Shown here in pieces: positions 19,067 to 28,985 of a DNA stretch of 64,000 nt. The notes below the pieces were generated by a model, which searched no databases, had not been told where the DNA came from, and saw only the letters and a program-made list of their open reading frames with translations. Made by a program: the position numbers and the translations under genes. Location: assembly GCF_005887095.1 (NCBI RefSeq), contig NZ_PNCI01000058.1, positions 1 to 64,000 of the forward strand, given 5' to 3'. How positions within the stretch are numbered: the stretch's first letter is position 1; the number at the start of each line of letters is the position of its first letter. Source of the stretch: Pseudoalteromonas rubra (GTDB lineage: Bacteria > Pseudomonadota > Gammaproteobacteria > Enterobacterales > Alteromonadaceae).

Positions 19067-20103
19067 TGCGTTGTTATGCAAACCAATTAGCAGGCCAGCT
19101 AAAACAGGGCCTGCACCCATTCTATCTGATTTTTGGTGAGGAGCCTTTTCAGGAAGCCCAGTGTGTTACCTCTGTGCGCCAGGTTGCCAAAAATCAGGGA
19201 TTCGATGAAGTCATCAAATTCAGCCTGCTACCCGGTTTCGACTGGCAGGAGCTGGTAAATCAATATAACAGCATGTCACTGTTCAGTGCCAAAACACTCA
19301 TCGAATTTGATCTCAACCAGCAAAAGCCGCCGACGCAGGGCGCAACCATTCTGAAAGAACTGGCTGCGCATCCAAATCCAGACGTGATCCTCATTCTCAA
19401 AGGGGCTAAAGCCGCTCAGGAGATTCAGCGCAGCGCCTGGTTTAAAGCATTGGATAAGCAAGGCTTGTTTGTGCCCTGCTATGCACTGACCGGATATCAT
19501 TTACAGCGCTGGCTGGATGATGAGTGTAAACGGCTTAAGCTGAACTTGCATAATGATGCAAAACGCAGCCTGCTGCAGGCAACCGAAGGGAACCTGCTCG
19601 CAACGTATCAGGAGCTGGAAAAACTATCGCTGCTGTATAAGAACGCGCCTATAGATCAGGAAAAACTGCTCAGCGGCCTGCTTAATCAGGCAAAATTTGA
19701 CATCTTTGACCTCAACGATGGATTACTGCGCGGTAACCCTCGTACGTTGATCAAGGTATTAAACAAGCTGGCACACGATAACGTAGAGCCCGCAAGTATT
19801 GCCTGGACGCTAAACAATCAAGCCCAGTTGCTGTTAAACCTCAAACACCTGATCCAAGCAGGTACGCCAACACCCGATGCGTTCAAAAAGCACAACGTCT
19901 GGAAAAATCAGCAACAAAACACCCAACAGGCACTCGACAGACTCAATACGGCTCAGCTTGAGCAACTGCTGGTGCTGCTGGCTGAATTCGACTCTGCCTA
20001 CAAGCGTAATATTCTGGTTGCGCCTTACCAGGCGCTGGCACACATCGCATTGAGCTTTTGTCAGTCGTTACCGTTTTCTCTGCCCTATCAGGAGCAGTTA
20101 TGA
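19066..20103 (+). CDS. holA: DNA polymerase III subunit delta
   Basis: 345 residues, family-typical length. HolA is the wrench subunit of the clamp loader that opens the beta clamp. The N terminus CYANQLAGQLKQGLHPFYLIFGEEPFQEAQ matches the family (LPxYLLxGEEPLLxxE type). The C-terminal region carries the helical bundle (YKRNILVAPYQALAHIALSFC). Overlaps lptE by one base and nadD by four. Confidence 0.96.
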   Translation: MRCYANQLAGQLKQGLHPFYLIFGEEPFQEAQCVTSVRQVAKNQGFDEVIKFSLLPGFDWQELVNQYNSMSLFSAKTLIEFDLNQQKPPTQGATILKELAAHPNPDVILILKGAKAAQEIQRSAWFKALDKQGLFVPCYALTGYHLQRWLDDECKRLKLNLHNDAKRSLLQATEGNLLATYQELEKLSLLYKNAPIDQEKLLSGLLNQAKFDIFDLNDGLLRGNPRTLIKVLNKLAHDNVEPASIAWTLNNQAQLLLNLKHLIQAGTPTPDAFKKHNVWKNQQQNTQQALDRLNTAQLEQLLVLLAEFDSAYKRNILVAPYQALAHIALSFCQSLPFSLPYQEQL

Positions 20104-20744
20104 TAGCGCTGTTTGGTGGCACCTTTGACCCGATCCACCTGGGTCACATCAATATGGCCACACAGTGTGCCAACACGCTGGGCTTGTCTGAGTTACGTTT
20201 TCTGCCCAACGCCGTGCCTGTACATAAACAGGGTCCGGACGTCAGCACAGACGACAGGCTGGCCATGTTGCAGCTGGCCACAGCCCATGACCCAAGATTT
20301 ACCATAGACCGTCGTGAACTGGAACGTGATACGCCTTCATACTCTCTGCTCACACTGCAGGAGATAAAAGCCGAATATCCGCAACGTGCCATCGTGTTTT
20401 TGATGGGGATGGATTCTTTCAATAGCCTGGACAAATGGTATCGATGGCAGGAAATCATCACGCTGTGTCATATCGTGGTATACCAAAGGCCGGGGGACGA
20501 CTTTGCCCCGTCAAAGGCATTACAGGACTACCTGACAAGAGCGCGTTGCACTGAGCCTGCCCAACTTAGCGCTCAATTCAGCGGCCTGTGCTATTTTTTG
20601 CCGGGTCAGCCATTTGACGCTGCGTCCAGTACCATCAGAAACGCGATAAAACGACGCCAAGTAGTTGAACCTTGGCTGAATAATACAGTCCTAGAGTATA
20701 TTCAGGCACATCAATTGTACCTAAGCAATCGCGACAATACATAA
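20100..20744 (+). CDS. nadD: Nicotinate-nucleotide adenylyltransferase
   Basis: 214 residues from the ATG at 20100, inside the holA stop (ATGA overlap). The frame opens further upstream, but the family starts at MIALFGGTFDPIHLGH. The enzyme joins nicotinate mononucleotide and ATP to form deamido-NAD. The nucleotidyltransferase motif GGTFDPIHLGH and the C-terminal SSTIRNAIKRR (ISSTxIR type) are clear. Confidence 0.97.
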   Translation: MIALFGGTFDPIHLGHINMATQCANTLGLSELRFLPNAVPVHKQGPDVSTDDRLAMLQLATAHDPRFTIDRRELERDTPSYSLLTLQEIKAEYPQRAIVFLMGMDSFNSLDKWYRWQEIITLCHIVVYQRPGDDFAPSKALQDYLTRARCTEPAQLSAQFSGLCYFLPGQPFDAASSTIRNAIKRRQVVEPWLNNTVLEYIQAHQLYLSNRDNT

Positions 20745-20843
20745 ACCCGGCAGAGATGGACGTGTAACCCCAGTTACAGACTTGAGTTTCCCCCCGCTAA
20801 CCGTGTTACAATTGCCGCTTATTTGTAGCAAAGAGACAGAGAT

Positions 20844-21161
20844 TTGGATTCAAAACAATTACTAGATTTTGCCTTAGACAAAGTCGATGACATGAAAGCC
20901 CGCGATATTGTTCACCTTGATGTAAGAAATACCTCTTCCGTCACTGATTATATGGTTATCTGCTCTGGTAACTCCAAACGCCATGTGCAATCAATTGCCG
21001 ATCATGTCGCAAAAGAAGCACGCCATGCTGGTGAAACACCGCTGGGCCAGGAAGGTCAGGACACAGGCGAGTGGGTGTTGGTCGATCTGGGCGATGTGGT
21101 TGTCCACGTCATGCAAGATCAGACGCGTGACTTCTATGACCTAGAAAAGCTCTGGGGTTAA
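20844..21161 (+). CDS. rsfS: Ribosomal silencing factor RsfS
   Basis: 105 residues beginning at a TTG. It has the family core LDVRNTSSVTDYMVICSGNSKRHVQSIADHV and the C-terminal GEWVLVDLGDVVVHVMQDQTRDFYDLEKLWG. RsfS binds ribosomal protein uL14 on the large subunit and blocks subunit joining in slow growth. Sits between nadD and rlmH, the conserved order; only one base separates it from rlmH. Confidence 0.96.
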   Translation: MDSKQLLDFALDKVDDMKARDIVHLDVRNTSSVTDYMVICSGNSKRHVQSIADHVAKEARHAGETPLGQEGQDTGEWVLVDLGDVVVHVMQDQTRDFYDLEKLWG

Positions 21162-21162
21162 T

Positions 21163-21633
21163 GTGAAGATCCAGCTCATTGCAGTCGGTACTAAAATGCC
21201 TGGCTGGGTCGAGACCGGCTTTAAGGAATATCAACGGCGCTTTCCCAAGGACATGCCGCTGGAGCTGATTGAAATCTCCGCCGGTAAGCGAGGTAAAAAT
21301 GCAGATATTAAACGCATTTTACAGCAAGAGGGTGAAAAAACTCTGGCCGCGATCCCCAAAGGTAACCGCATAGTGACACTAGAAGTGACGGGTAAACCCT
21401 GGGACACCCACCAGCTGGCCGGTAATATGGAAAAGTGGCAACTCGATGGCCGCGATGTTAGCTTGCTGATAGGCGGACCTGAAGGCCTGGCGCCGGAATG
21501 TATCGCCGCTTCCGAGCAAAAGTGGTCGCTGTCCAATCTGACACTGCCGCACCCCCTGGTGCGCATTGTGGTAGCGGAAAGCCTGTATCGAGGCTGGAGT
21601 TTGAACAATAACCATCCTTATCACAGGGAATAG
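21163..21633 (+). CDS. rlmH: 23S rRNA pseudouridine-1915 N3-methyltransferase
   Basis: 156 residues, GTG start two bases after the rsfS stop. A SPOUT-family methyltransferase that modifies pseudouridine 1915 of 23S rRNA. The SAM-binding knot motif SLLIGGPEGLAPE, the C-terminal LPHPLVRIVVAESLYRGWSLNNNHPYH and the family length are all present. Confidence 0.97.
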   Translation: MKIQLIAVGTKMPGWVETGFKEYQRRFPKDMPLELIEISAGKRGKNADIKRILQQEGEKTLAAIPKGNRIVTLEVTGKPWDTHQLAGNMEKWQLDGRDVSLLIGGPEGLAPECIAASEQKWSLSNLTLPHPLVRIVVAESLYRGWSLNNNHPYHRE

Positions 21634-21641
21634 TCACCATT

Positions 21642-23513
21642 ATGCTCAATCACAGGCCGACGATCCGCGACCATAGCGCAGAAGCAAACCTGTTTGCGCG
21701 TCGCGCCTTTATTGGCTTTGTATTCGTGGTTACTCTGATCGGTATCTTGCTGCACAATGTGTACAAGTTACAGGTTACTGAGCACGAAACTTATCAGACC
21801 CGCTCCAACGATAACCGTATAAAAGTCATTCCAGTCGCACCTAACCGAGGGTTAATTTACGACCGCAATGGCATCATCCTGGCCGAAAACCGCCCTGTCT
21901 ATAACCTGGAAGTGATCCCCGAAGACGTCGATGATCTCGACACGGCATTAACTCAGGTCCGGGCCCTGATCGACATCAGCGATCAGCAAGTGGAAGAGTT
22001 TCGTAAAGACATACGTCATAATCGTCGCTTCAAAAGCCAGATCCTCAAAGGCCGCTTGAACGAAGAAGAAGTGGCCATTTTCTCGGTCAATCAACATAAG
22101 TTTCCCGGCTTCAGTATTGAGGCCCGACTGGCGCGCTACTATCCCTATGGCGATACCCTAACCCATGCGTTGGGTTATGTTGCCAAACTGAACAAAAAGG
22201 AGCTCGACGAGCTCGAGTCTGAAGGCAATGCCAGCAACTATCGTGCAACCCGGGATATCGGTAAACTGGGCATTGAAAAGTTTTACGAGTCACGCCTGCA
22301 TGGCGTGGTCGGCTCACAGCGCGTTGAGGTCAACAATCGTGGCCGGATCATTCGCACTTTGGGCGTTGAGCCACCGCAGCCCGGTGAAGATCTGGTCCTG
22401 ACCATGGATATCGGCTTACAGCAAATAGCCCAAAAAGAGCTCGAAGGTGTCCGTGGCGCCATTGTGGTGCTCGACCCCAAAGACGGCGGGGTGCTGGCCA
22501 TGTATTCCAACCCCAGCTATGACCCTAACCTGTTTGTCCATGGCATCAGCAGCAAAGAATATCGTGAGCTACTTAATCCCGACAGACCCCTGATTAACCG
22601 AGTTACTCAGGGTCGCTATGCACCGGCCTCCACGGTTAAGCCACATCTGGCCATTCTGGCACTGGAAGAAGAGCTGGTGACGGAGCAAACCAAACTCTGG
22701 GATCCGGGCTTTTTTCAGATCCCCAATGTCGATCACCGCTGGCGCGACTGGAAACGCTGGGGTCATGGCCATGTCGACGTATATAAAGCCATCGAAGAAT
22801 CCTGTGATACTTATTTTTATCATACGGCTTATCAACTTGGCATCACCAAGATCAGTAACTTTATGAGTCAGTTTGGTTTTGGCGACCTGTCCGGCATTGA
22901 TATCTACGAAGAAACAGGTGCCATTATGCCCACCACAGACTGGAAGCGTCAGCGCTTTAAGGAGAACTGGTGGCCTGGTGATACCATTTCAGTCGGCATT
23001 GGCCAGGGTTACTGGACTGCCACACCAATCCAAATTGCCAATGCAGTATCCATTTTGGTAAATAAAGGGACACACAGACCGCCACATCTGGCACAGGTTG
23101 CCCGCCATGACAATGAAGTCACACAAATGTACACCGATGAAAAGCCACCCGTGGTATTAAAAAACCCGGATCACTGGCGTATTGCGCTAGAGGCCATGCA
23201 CAACACGGTTTACAAAACCACAGGTACGGCGCATAAAGCATTCAAAGGCGCAACCTATGACCCGGCAGGAAAAACGGGTACGGCACAAATCGTCAGTATT
23301 GCCCAGGGCGAAGAATATGACGCTGAAAAATTGCAAGAACGACACCGGGACAATGCCATTTACACCGGATTCGCCCCCTATAATGACCCACGTATTGTGG
23401 TCGCCATTGTGGTTGAAAACCAAGGTGGTGGTTCAGCCATCGCGGCCCCCATCGCGCGGCGTCTGATGGATTATTATTTTGCCACTTACCCCAGTGATAC
23501 GGAGGGACAATGA
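21642..23513 (+). CDS. mrdA: Penicillin-binding protein 2
   Basis: A 623-residue peptidoglycan DD-transpeptidase of the elongasome. It has one N-terminal membrane helix (FIGFVFVVTLIGILLHNVY), a dimerisation/pedestal region with NRGLIYDRNG, and a transpeptidase domain with the SxxK motif at Ser330 (PASTVK), a SCDT motif in place of SxN, and KTGTAQ. It works with RodA for lateral wall growth. Overlaps mrdB by four bases. Confidence 0.97.
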   Translation: MLNHRPTIRDHSAEANLFARRAFIGFVFVVTLIGILLHNVYKLQVTEHETYQTRSNDNRIKVIPVAPNRGLIYDRNGIILAENRPVYNLEVIPEDVDDLDTALTQVRALIDISDQQVEEFRKDIRHNRRFKSQILKGRLNEEEVAIFSVNQHKFPGFSIEARLARYYPYGDTLTHALGYVAKLNKKELDELESEGNASNYRATRDIGKLGIEKFYESRLHGVVGSQRVEVNNRGRIIRTLGVEPPQPGEDLVLTMDIGLQQIAQKELEGVRGAIVVLDPKDGGVLAMYSNPSYDPNLFVHGISSKEYRELLNPDRPLINRVTQGRYAPASTVKPHLAILALEEELVTEQTKLWDPGFFQIPNVDHRWRDWKRWGHGHVDVYKAIEESCDTYFYHTAYQLGITKISNFMSQFGFGDLSGIDIYEETGAIMPTTDWKRQRFKENWWPGDTISVGIGQGYWTATPIQIANAVSILVNKGTHRPPHLAQVARHDNEVTQMYTDEKPPVVLKNPDHWRIALEAMHNTVYKTTGTAHKAFKGATYDPAGKTGTAQIVSIAQGEEYDAEKLQERHRDNAIYTGFAPYNDPRIVVAIVVENQGGGSAIAAPIARRLMDYYFATYPSDTEGQ

Positions 23514-24616
23514 GCCCGTTGAATCAACAGCGTACTATCTGGCAAAGACTGCATATCGACTTGCCGCTGCTGCTCGCTATGCTGGCGATGATGGTCGGCA
23601 GTATCACCATTGTCTACAGTGCCAGTGGCCAGGATATGGATATGGTGGTGCGTCACAGCAAACGTATGTTTGCCGCCTTTGCGGCCATGCTGTTGGTGGC
23701 CCAGCTGTCGCCAAATACCTTAAAAAGACTGGTGTTTCCCATGTACACCGTTGGCCTGCTGATGCTGGTCGCGGTCTTGTTTGTCGGTGTCAGCAGCAAA
23801 GGGGCCCAGCGCTGGCTGGATCTGGGTATTACTCGTTTCCAGCCGTCTGAAATCATGAAAGTCGCTGTGCCTATGATGGTCGCCTGGTATATTGGACGCC
23901 ACCATATGCCACCACGTTTTATGCATATTATCGTGGGCTTTGCGATTGTTCTGGTACCGACCTTGCTGATAAAAGAGCAGCCCGATCTGGGCACCTCTAT
24001 ACTCATCGCCAGCTCAGGGATATTTGTGCTGTTTCTTGGCGGTCTCAGCTGGAAACTGATTGGCTCTGGCATGCTACTCGCCGTGCCCGGCGGCTTTGCG
24101 CTGTGGCATTTTGGCATGCATGCCTACCAGAAGCAGCGGGTACTGACCTTCTTAGACCCTGAGAGCGACCCACTTGGTTCTGGCTACCATATTATTCAAT
24201 CAAAAATTGCTATCGGCTCTGGCGGCATAGAAGGCAAAGGCTGGCTGCAAGGTACCCAGTCGCAATTGGAGTTTCTGCCCGAGCGTCATACTGACTTCAT
24301 CTTTTCGGTGTTAAGTGAGGAGTTCGGGCTCACCGGTGTAGTCATTTTACTGAGCCTGTATTTGTTTATTATTGGCCGTGGCCTATACATTGCAGTAAAC
24401 GCGCAAGATGCCTTCAGTAAACTGCTGGCTGGCGCACTGACGCTCACCTTTTTCGTATATATTTTTGTTAATATTGGCATGGTATCGGGTCTGCTCCCTG
24501 TTGTGGGAGTACCGCTCCCCTTGATCAGTTACGGCGGCACCTCCATGGTGACCCTGATGGCCGGATTTGGCATTATCATGTCGATAGCCACAGATAAGAG
24601 GATGTTATTGAAGTGA
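23510..24616 (+). CDS. mrdB: Rod-shape SEDS glycosyltransferase RodA
   Basis: A 368-residue SEDS-family polymerase with about ten membrane helices. It polymerises lipid II into glycan strands and partners PBP2. Clear SEDS signatures are RWLDLGITRFQPSEIMK, KEQPDLGTSI, FLPERHTDFIFSVLSEEFGL and VGVPLPLISYGGTSMV. Start overlaps the mrdA stop (ATGA). Confidence 0.97.
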   Translation: MSPLNQQRTIWQRLHIDLPLLLAMLAMMVGSITIVYSASGQDMDMVVRHSKRMFAAFAAMLLVAQLSPNTLKRLVFPMYTVGLLMLVAVLFVGVSSKGAQRWLDLGITRFQPSEIMKVAVPMMVAWYIGRHHMPPRFMHIIVGFAIVLVPTLLIKEQPDLGTSILIASSGIFVLFLGGLSWKLIGSGMLLAVPGGFALWHFGMHAYQKQRVLTFLDPESDPLGSGYHIIQSKIAIGSGGIEGKGWLQGTQSQLEFLPERHTDFIFSVLSEEFGLTGVVILLSLYLFIIGRGLYIAVNAQDAFSKLLAGALTLTFFVYIFVNIGMVSGLLPVVGVPLPLISYGGTSMVTLMAGFGIIMSIATDKRMLLK

Positions 24617-25377
24617 TGAAGAGGACGTTTAAACGAGCCGCACTGCTCGGTTTCGTTGTCGTATTAAGCGCCTGTAGCAGTCGCTATCATGTGAAGCAGG
24701 ATAAAGCACCATTGCGCGCGCCCACAGAGCTGGAGATGCAAGATGCTCTGGTGACCAGCGAAGCCAAAAGTGTCAGTGCGGGTCGCCCGTACGAAGTACT
24801 GGGCAAGCGTTACACACCGATGTCGGATGAAAAAGGCTATCAGGCGCAAGGCACTGCGTCCTGGTATGGGCATAAATTCCATGGCTACTACACCTCTAAT
24901 GGCGAGGTGTTCAACATGTTTGATATGACCGCCGCACACAAAACACTGCCGTTGCCGAGCTTTGTCCGTGTTACCAACGTCGAAAATGGCAAGAGCGCCA
25001 TTGTCAGGGTGAATGACCGTGGACCCTTTCACGATGACCGCCTGATTGATTTATCCTACGCTGCGGCCTATAAACTGGGCTTTCACCGTCAGGGTACAGC
25101 ACAGGTTAAGATAGAAGCCCTTACCATGGCGCGCGATACACCCAGGCTAACCTATGTGCAGGTTGCCGCCGCCAGCAACATTGAAAATGTACAGGCGCTG
25201 GCCAGCACCTTGTCGCAGCAATTTCAGCTTGGCACACCCATTGCCTTTGAGGACAATTTATACAAGCTGAGGCTAGGCCCGATCACCGACGATAATACGG
25301 CGCAGAAACTCTTAGAAACGTTGCGCCAGGGTGAATTTAATCGCGCCTTCTTGCTTTACACAGAACATGAACTTTAA
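24616..25377 (+). CDS. rlpA: Septal ring lytic transglycosylase RlpA
   Basis: 253 residues from the ATG at 24616, overlapping the mrdB stop (TGATG); a GTG three bases earlier is possible. It is an outer-membrane lipoprotein (LSACSS lipobox) with a double-psi beta-barrel domain (GTASWYGHKFHGYYTSNGE, TAAHKTLPLPS, VRVNDRGPFHDDRLIDLS) and a C-terminal SPOR domain (about 180-253) that binds denuded glycan strands. It cleaves peptidoglycan lacking stem peptides. Confidence 0.95.
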   Translation: MKRTFKRAALLGFVVVLSACSSRYHVKQDKAPLRAPTELEMQDALVTSEAKSVSAGRPYEVLGKRYTPMSDEKGYQAQGTASWYGHKFHGYYTSNGEVFNMFDMTAAHKTLPLPSFVRVTNVENGKSAIVRVNDRGPFHDDRLIDLSYAAAYKLGFHRQGTAQVKIEALTMARDTPRLTYVQVAAASNIENVQALASTLSQQFQLGTPIAFEDNLYKLRLGPITDDNTAQKLLETLRQGEFNRAFLLYTEHEL

Positions 25378-25431
25378 AATATTCAGTAATGACATTTAAA
25401 CATGCCGATCAACAACCAAAAAGCGAGCATA

Positions 25432-26595
25432 ATGACAGTTTTCAAACCTAAATTTATTAAACACTTAGTGGGTGCCGTGTGTTCGTTCACCCTGTTTTCG
25501 GCCAGTGCGCAGATCTTACCTTCACCGCCTCAGATTGGCGCCAAAGGTTATTTTCTGGTCGACTTTACTACGGGTAAAGTCATTGCCGAAGGGAATCCGG
25601 ATACCAAACTGGCCCCGGCAAGCTTAACCAAAATGATGACCAGCTATGTGATTGGTACCGAGCTGCTGGCCGGTAACATTTCCAATGACGATATGGTCAC
25701 CATCAGTGAAAAGGCCTGGGCGAAGAATTTCCCAGAATCTTCCAAGATGTTTATCGAAGTGGGTAAGCAGGTCAGTGTTAAAGACCTCAATTACGGTGTG
25801 ATCATCCAGTCGGGCAACGACGCTTGTGTCGCTATGGCAGAGCACATCGCAGGCAGTGAAAGCGCGTTTACTGACCTGATGAACGCCCATGCTGAGAAAC
25901 TGGGCATGAGCAACTCTCATTTTGCTAACAGCCACGGCCTGGACAGCACAGAGCAGTACACCACACCAAGAGACATGGCTACGCTGGGCGCGGCACTGAT
26001 CCGTGATGTACCGGAAGAGTACGCCATCTACAAAGAGAAGTCGTTCACCTTTAACGGCATTAAACAGTACAACCGTAACTCCCTGCTGTGGGATGCCAGC
26101 CTGGATGTCGATGGCATCAAAACCGGTCACACCTCAGAAGCGGGCTATAGCTTAGTTACCTCAGCAACCAAAGGCGACATGCGTTTGATAGCCGTAGTGA
26201 TGGGCACAGCCAGTGAGCGTGCCCGTAAGGTAGAAAGTAAAAAGCTCCTGAACTACGGTTTCCGCTTCTTCGAAACCATTACCCCTTATAAAGCAGGCGA
26301 CAGCTTTGCGGATCAACGTATCTGGATGGGTAACAAAGAAACCGTCTCTCTGGGTATTGCTCAGGACACGCCAATTACCATTCCGCGTGGTCAGCGTAAA
26401 AACCTGAAGGCGCACTTCGAGCTGGATAAAACCCTCGAAGCGCCGCTGGCAAAAGGCAGCAAGGTCGGTACTTTATTCTTGCAACTGGAAGGCGAAGACA
26501 TCGCTCAGTACCCGCTGGTCACGCTTGAAGAAATCGAAGAAGGCAGCTTCTTCAGCAAGATCTACGACTACTTACGTTTACAGATCATGCAATAA
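25432..26595 (+). CDS. dacA: D-alanyl-D-alanine carboxypeptidase (PBP5-type)
   Basis: 387 residues from the ATG at 25432; an ATG at 25402 would add ten polar residues before the signal peptide, so the internal start is preferred. It has a signal peptide ending near FSASAQ. The penicillin-binding domain shows SLTK (SxxK), SGND (SxN) and DGIKTGHT (KTG). A C-terminal beta domain is followed by an amphipathic anchor (SKIYDYLRLQIMQ). It trims the terminal D-alanine from peptidoglycan stem peptides at the periplasmic face of the inner membrane. Confidence 0.95.
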   Translation: MTVFKPKFIKHLVGAVCSFTLFSASAQILPSPPQIGAKGYFLVDFTTGKVIAEGNPDTKLAPASLTKMMTSYVIGTELLAGNISNDDMVTISEKAWAKNFPESSKMFIEVGKQVSVKDLNYGVIIQSGNDACVAMAEHIAGSESAFTDLMNAHAEKLGMSNSHFANSHGLDSTEQYTTPRDMATLGAALIRDVPEEYAIYKEKSFTFNGIKQYNRNSLLWDASLDVDGIKTGHTSEAGYSLVTSATKGDMRLIAVVMGTASERARKVESKKLLNYGFRFFETITPYKAGDSFADQRIWMGNKETVSLGIAQDTPITIPRGQRKNLKAHFELDKTLEAPLAKGSKVGTLFLQLEGEDIAQYPLVTLEEIEEGSFFSKIYDYLRLQIMQ

Positions 26596-26623
26596 CCCCG
26601 TTATTAGTGGGCTTATAATCACA

Positions 26624-26652
26624 GACGCCTCCCACCGGAGGCGTTTTTTTTT
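26624..26652 (+). terminator. Rho-independent terminator after dacA
   Basis: ACGCCTCC, loop CACC, GGAGGCGT followed by a run of eight or more T. Separates the cell-wall operon from ybeD-lipB-lipA. Confidence 0.92.
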
Positions 26653-26735
26653 GTCGCAAAAATGCTAGAATGCCCGCCAAGATATGTAGTGTGCCGGGGT
26701 CTGTTCAGGCCCAGCCAAGTAGTGAGGATACCGTT

Positions 26736-27014
26736 GTGGTAACACCTGTAAAAAATACTAAGTTTGACGAGTACTTAGAGTTCCCTTGCCCGTTTACTTT
26801 TAAGATCATGGGCCTGGCGAACGTCAACCTGACCGATCAGGTTGTGGCAAAGATGCAAACTTTGGCACCTGGTGACTATGCACCTAAAACTAAGCCAAGC
26901 AGCAAAGGCAACTATGAATCCGTCACCCTGGTTGCCACTGTGACGTCTAAAGAGCACATCGAGCAGATCTACACTGAGATAGGTTCACTGCCAGACGTCC
27001 GATACGTGCTATAA
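26736..27014 (+). CDS. ybeD: YbeD-family (DUF493) protein
   Basis: 92 residues from the GTG at 26736, which has a GAGG site eight bases upstream. An ATG at 26670 would add 22 residues absent from family members. Core motif FPCPFTFKIMGLANVNLTDQVVAKM, then KPSSKGNYESVTLVATVTSKEHIEQIYTEIGSLPDVRYVL. A small ACT-like fold of uncertain regulatory role, conserved immediately upstream of lipB. Confidence 0.92.
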   Translation: MVTPVKNTKFDEYLEFPCPFTFKIMGLANVNLTDQVVAKMQTLAPGDYAPKTKPSSKGNYESVTLVATVTSKEHIEQIYTEIGSLPDVRYVL

Positions 27015-27028
27015 GGCGCAAACCAGAT

Positions 27029-27682
27029 ATGAGCAACCGCAGTATCATAGTTCGTCAGCTGGGCCGTCAGGCCTATGAGCCAATCTGGCAAAAAATGCAG
27101 TCCTTTACCGACACCCGTGACGACCACAGCCCGGATGAGATCTGGCTGGTTGAGCACGAACCGGTATTTACTCAGGGTCAGGCAGGCAAAGCTGAGCACC
27201 TGTTGGCACCTGGCGACATTCCGGTCGTCAAAGTCGATAGAGGTGGCCAGGTCACCTACCATGGCCCGGGTCAGCAAATGATGTATGTGCTGTTTAACCT
27301 GCGTCGGCTAAAGATTGGAGTGCGCGAGCTAGTCACCTGGCTCGAAGAAATCATCATAGATATGCTTCAGGACTATGGCATTGAAGCCTATGCTAAACCA
27401 GATGCGCCCGGCGTTTATGTCAGTGATGCCAAAATCGCCTCTTTAGGGCTGCGGGTCCGCCGGGGTTGCTCATTTCATGGTCTGGCTCTGAACGTCAACA
27501 TGGATATGAGTCCATTTTTACGCATCAACCCGTGTGGCTATGCCGGCATGGAAATGGTGCAAACCAGTCAACTTAATGGCCCTGCTACGCTTACTGATGC
27601 GGGCAATGGCCTGGTAGAACATATGCTCAAGCGCCTCTCGGCCGAGCAGGTTATACACACCCAGGGGTTTGAAAACGAATGA
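27029..27682 (+). CDS. lipB: Octanoyltransferase
   Basis: 217 residues. Transfers octanoate from acyl carrier protein to the lipoyl domains of 2-oxoacid dehydrogenases and the glycine cleavage H protein. Motifs: HEPVFTQGQAGK, DRGGQVTYHGPGQQMMY, and the Lys/Cys region KIASLGLRVRRGCSFHGLALNVNMD followed by NPCGYAGMEM, which carries the catalytic Cys. Overlaps lipA by four bases. Confidence 0.97.
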   Translation: MSNRSIIVRQLGRQAYEPIWQKMQSFTDTRDDHSPDEIWLVEHEPVFTQGQAGKAEHLLAPGDIPVVKVDRGGQVTYHGPGQQMMYVLFNLRRLKIGVRELVTWLEEIIIDMLQDYGIEAYAKPDAPGVYVSDAKIASLGLRVRRGCSFHGLALNVNMDMSPFLRINPCGYAGMEMVQTSQLNGPATLTDAGNGLVEHMLKRLSAEQVIHTQGFENE

Positions 27683-28644
27683 GTAAACCAGTGAAAATTG
27701 AGCCAGGGGTAAAGCTCCGCGACGCAGAAAAAATGGCGTTGATCCCGGTTAAAGTAATGCCAACCGAGCGCGATGAAATGCTCCGCAAGCCGGACTGGCT
27801 GAAGATCCGTCTGCCAAAATCCAGCGAGCGTATTGATGGCATCAAACAGGCAATGCGCAAGCACGGTCTGCACTCCGTCTGTGAAGAAGCCTCATGCCCT
27901 AACCTGTCTGAGTGTTTTAACCACGGTACTGCCACCTTTATGATTTTAGGTGCCATCTGTACCCGTCGTTGCCCGTTCTGTGACGTGGCACACGGTCGTC
28001 CGCTCAAGCCAGATGCCGCAGAGCCAGAAAAGCTGGCACTGACCATCAAAGACATGAAGCTGAAATACGTGGTGATCACTTCGGTTGACCGGGATGACCT
28101 GCGTGACGGTGGTGCCCAGCACTTTGCCGACTGTATTCGCGAAATTCGCAAACACAACCCGGGCATTACCATTGAGATCCTGGTACCGGATTTCCGTGGC
28201 CGGATGGACCGCGCACTGGAGATCTTAACCGAGACGCCACCTGATGTGTTTAACCACAACCTGGAAACCGCGCCACGTCTGTACAAAATGGCCCGTCCGG
28301 GTGCCGACTATAAATGGTCACTGGAACTGTTACGTCGCTTTAAAGAAGCGCACCCTGAAGTGAAAACCAAGTCTGGCCTGATGGTCGGTCTGGGTGAAGA
28401 GATGTCAGAAATCGAAGAAGTACTGCGCGACCTGCGTGAGCACAACGTCGACATGCTGACCGTTGGCCAATACCTGGCACCGTCTAAGCACCACCTGCCG
28501 GTAAAACGCTACGTGCCACCCGCAGAATTCGATGCGCTGAAAGAGTACGCCGACGAAATAGGCTTCAGCCACGCCGCCTGCGGCCCGTTCGTACGCTCCA
28601 GCTACCACGCAGATCAGCAAGCTGCGGGTAAAGAGGTTAAGTAA
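27679..28644 (+). CDS. lipA: Lipoyl synthase
   Basis: A 321-residue radical SAM enzyme that inserts two sulfurs into protein-bound octanoate. Auxiliary cluster cysteines are in CEEASCPNLSEC and the radical SAM cluster in CTRRCPFCD. The C terminus carries the RSSYHA signature (FVRSSYHADQ). Standard length; last gene of the ybeD-lipB-lipA unit. Confidence 0.98.
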   Translation: MSKPVKIEPGVKLRDAEKMALIPVKVMPTERDEMLRKPDWLKIRLPKSSERIDGIKQAMRKHGLHSVCEEASCPNLSECFNHGTATFMILGAICTRRCPFCDVAHGRPLKPDAAEPEKLALTIKDMKLKYVVITSVDRDDLRDGGAQHFADCIREIRKHNPGITIEILVPDFRGRMDRALEILTETPPDVFNHNLETAPRLYKMARPGADYKWSLELLRRFKEAHPEVKTKSGLMVGLGEEMSEIEEVLRDLREHNVDMLTVGQYLAPSKHHLPVKRYVPPAEFDALKEYADEIGFSHAACGPFVRSSYHADQQAAGKEVK

Positions 28645-28663
28645 CCCCTCAATACAAACAAGA

Positions 28664-28692
28664 AAAGCGCGACCTGAGTGTCGCGTTTTTTA
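28664..28692 (+). terminator. Rho-independent terminator after lipA
   Basis: AAAGCGCGAC, loop CTGAGT, GTCGCG then a T-run. 20 bases after the lipA stop. Confidence 0.88.
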
Positions 28693-28985
28693 TTCATGTA
28701 AGCAGCCCATCCCTGCCAATTTCAAAGCACATACCGCTATACACATAAAAACCAGCTTTAAATCAGCAATAAGCATATTTTTCAAACTTTTAGAAGTACC
28801 TTTCATTCTTTTAAATGGGTGTTTCCTTACCCACTCTGACTCTGTCGAAAACCAAAAGCAGTCTGCTGTCAGCGCTAAATCAATAAAAAATCAGTGCAAA
28901 GTCAGGCATCACACACAAAACACGGTACTGTGAGACGGCTTCACCTTACTCAGACCACATAGCATCAGAAAAATAAGGAACAATC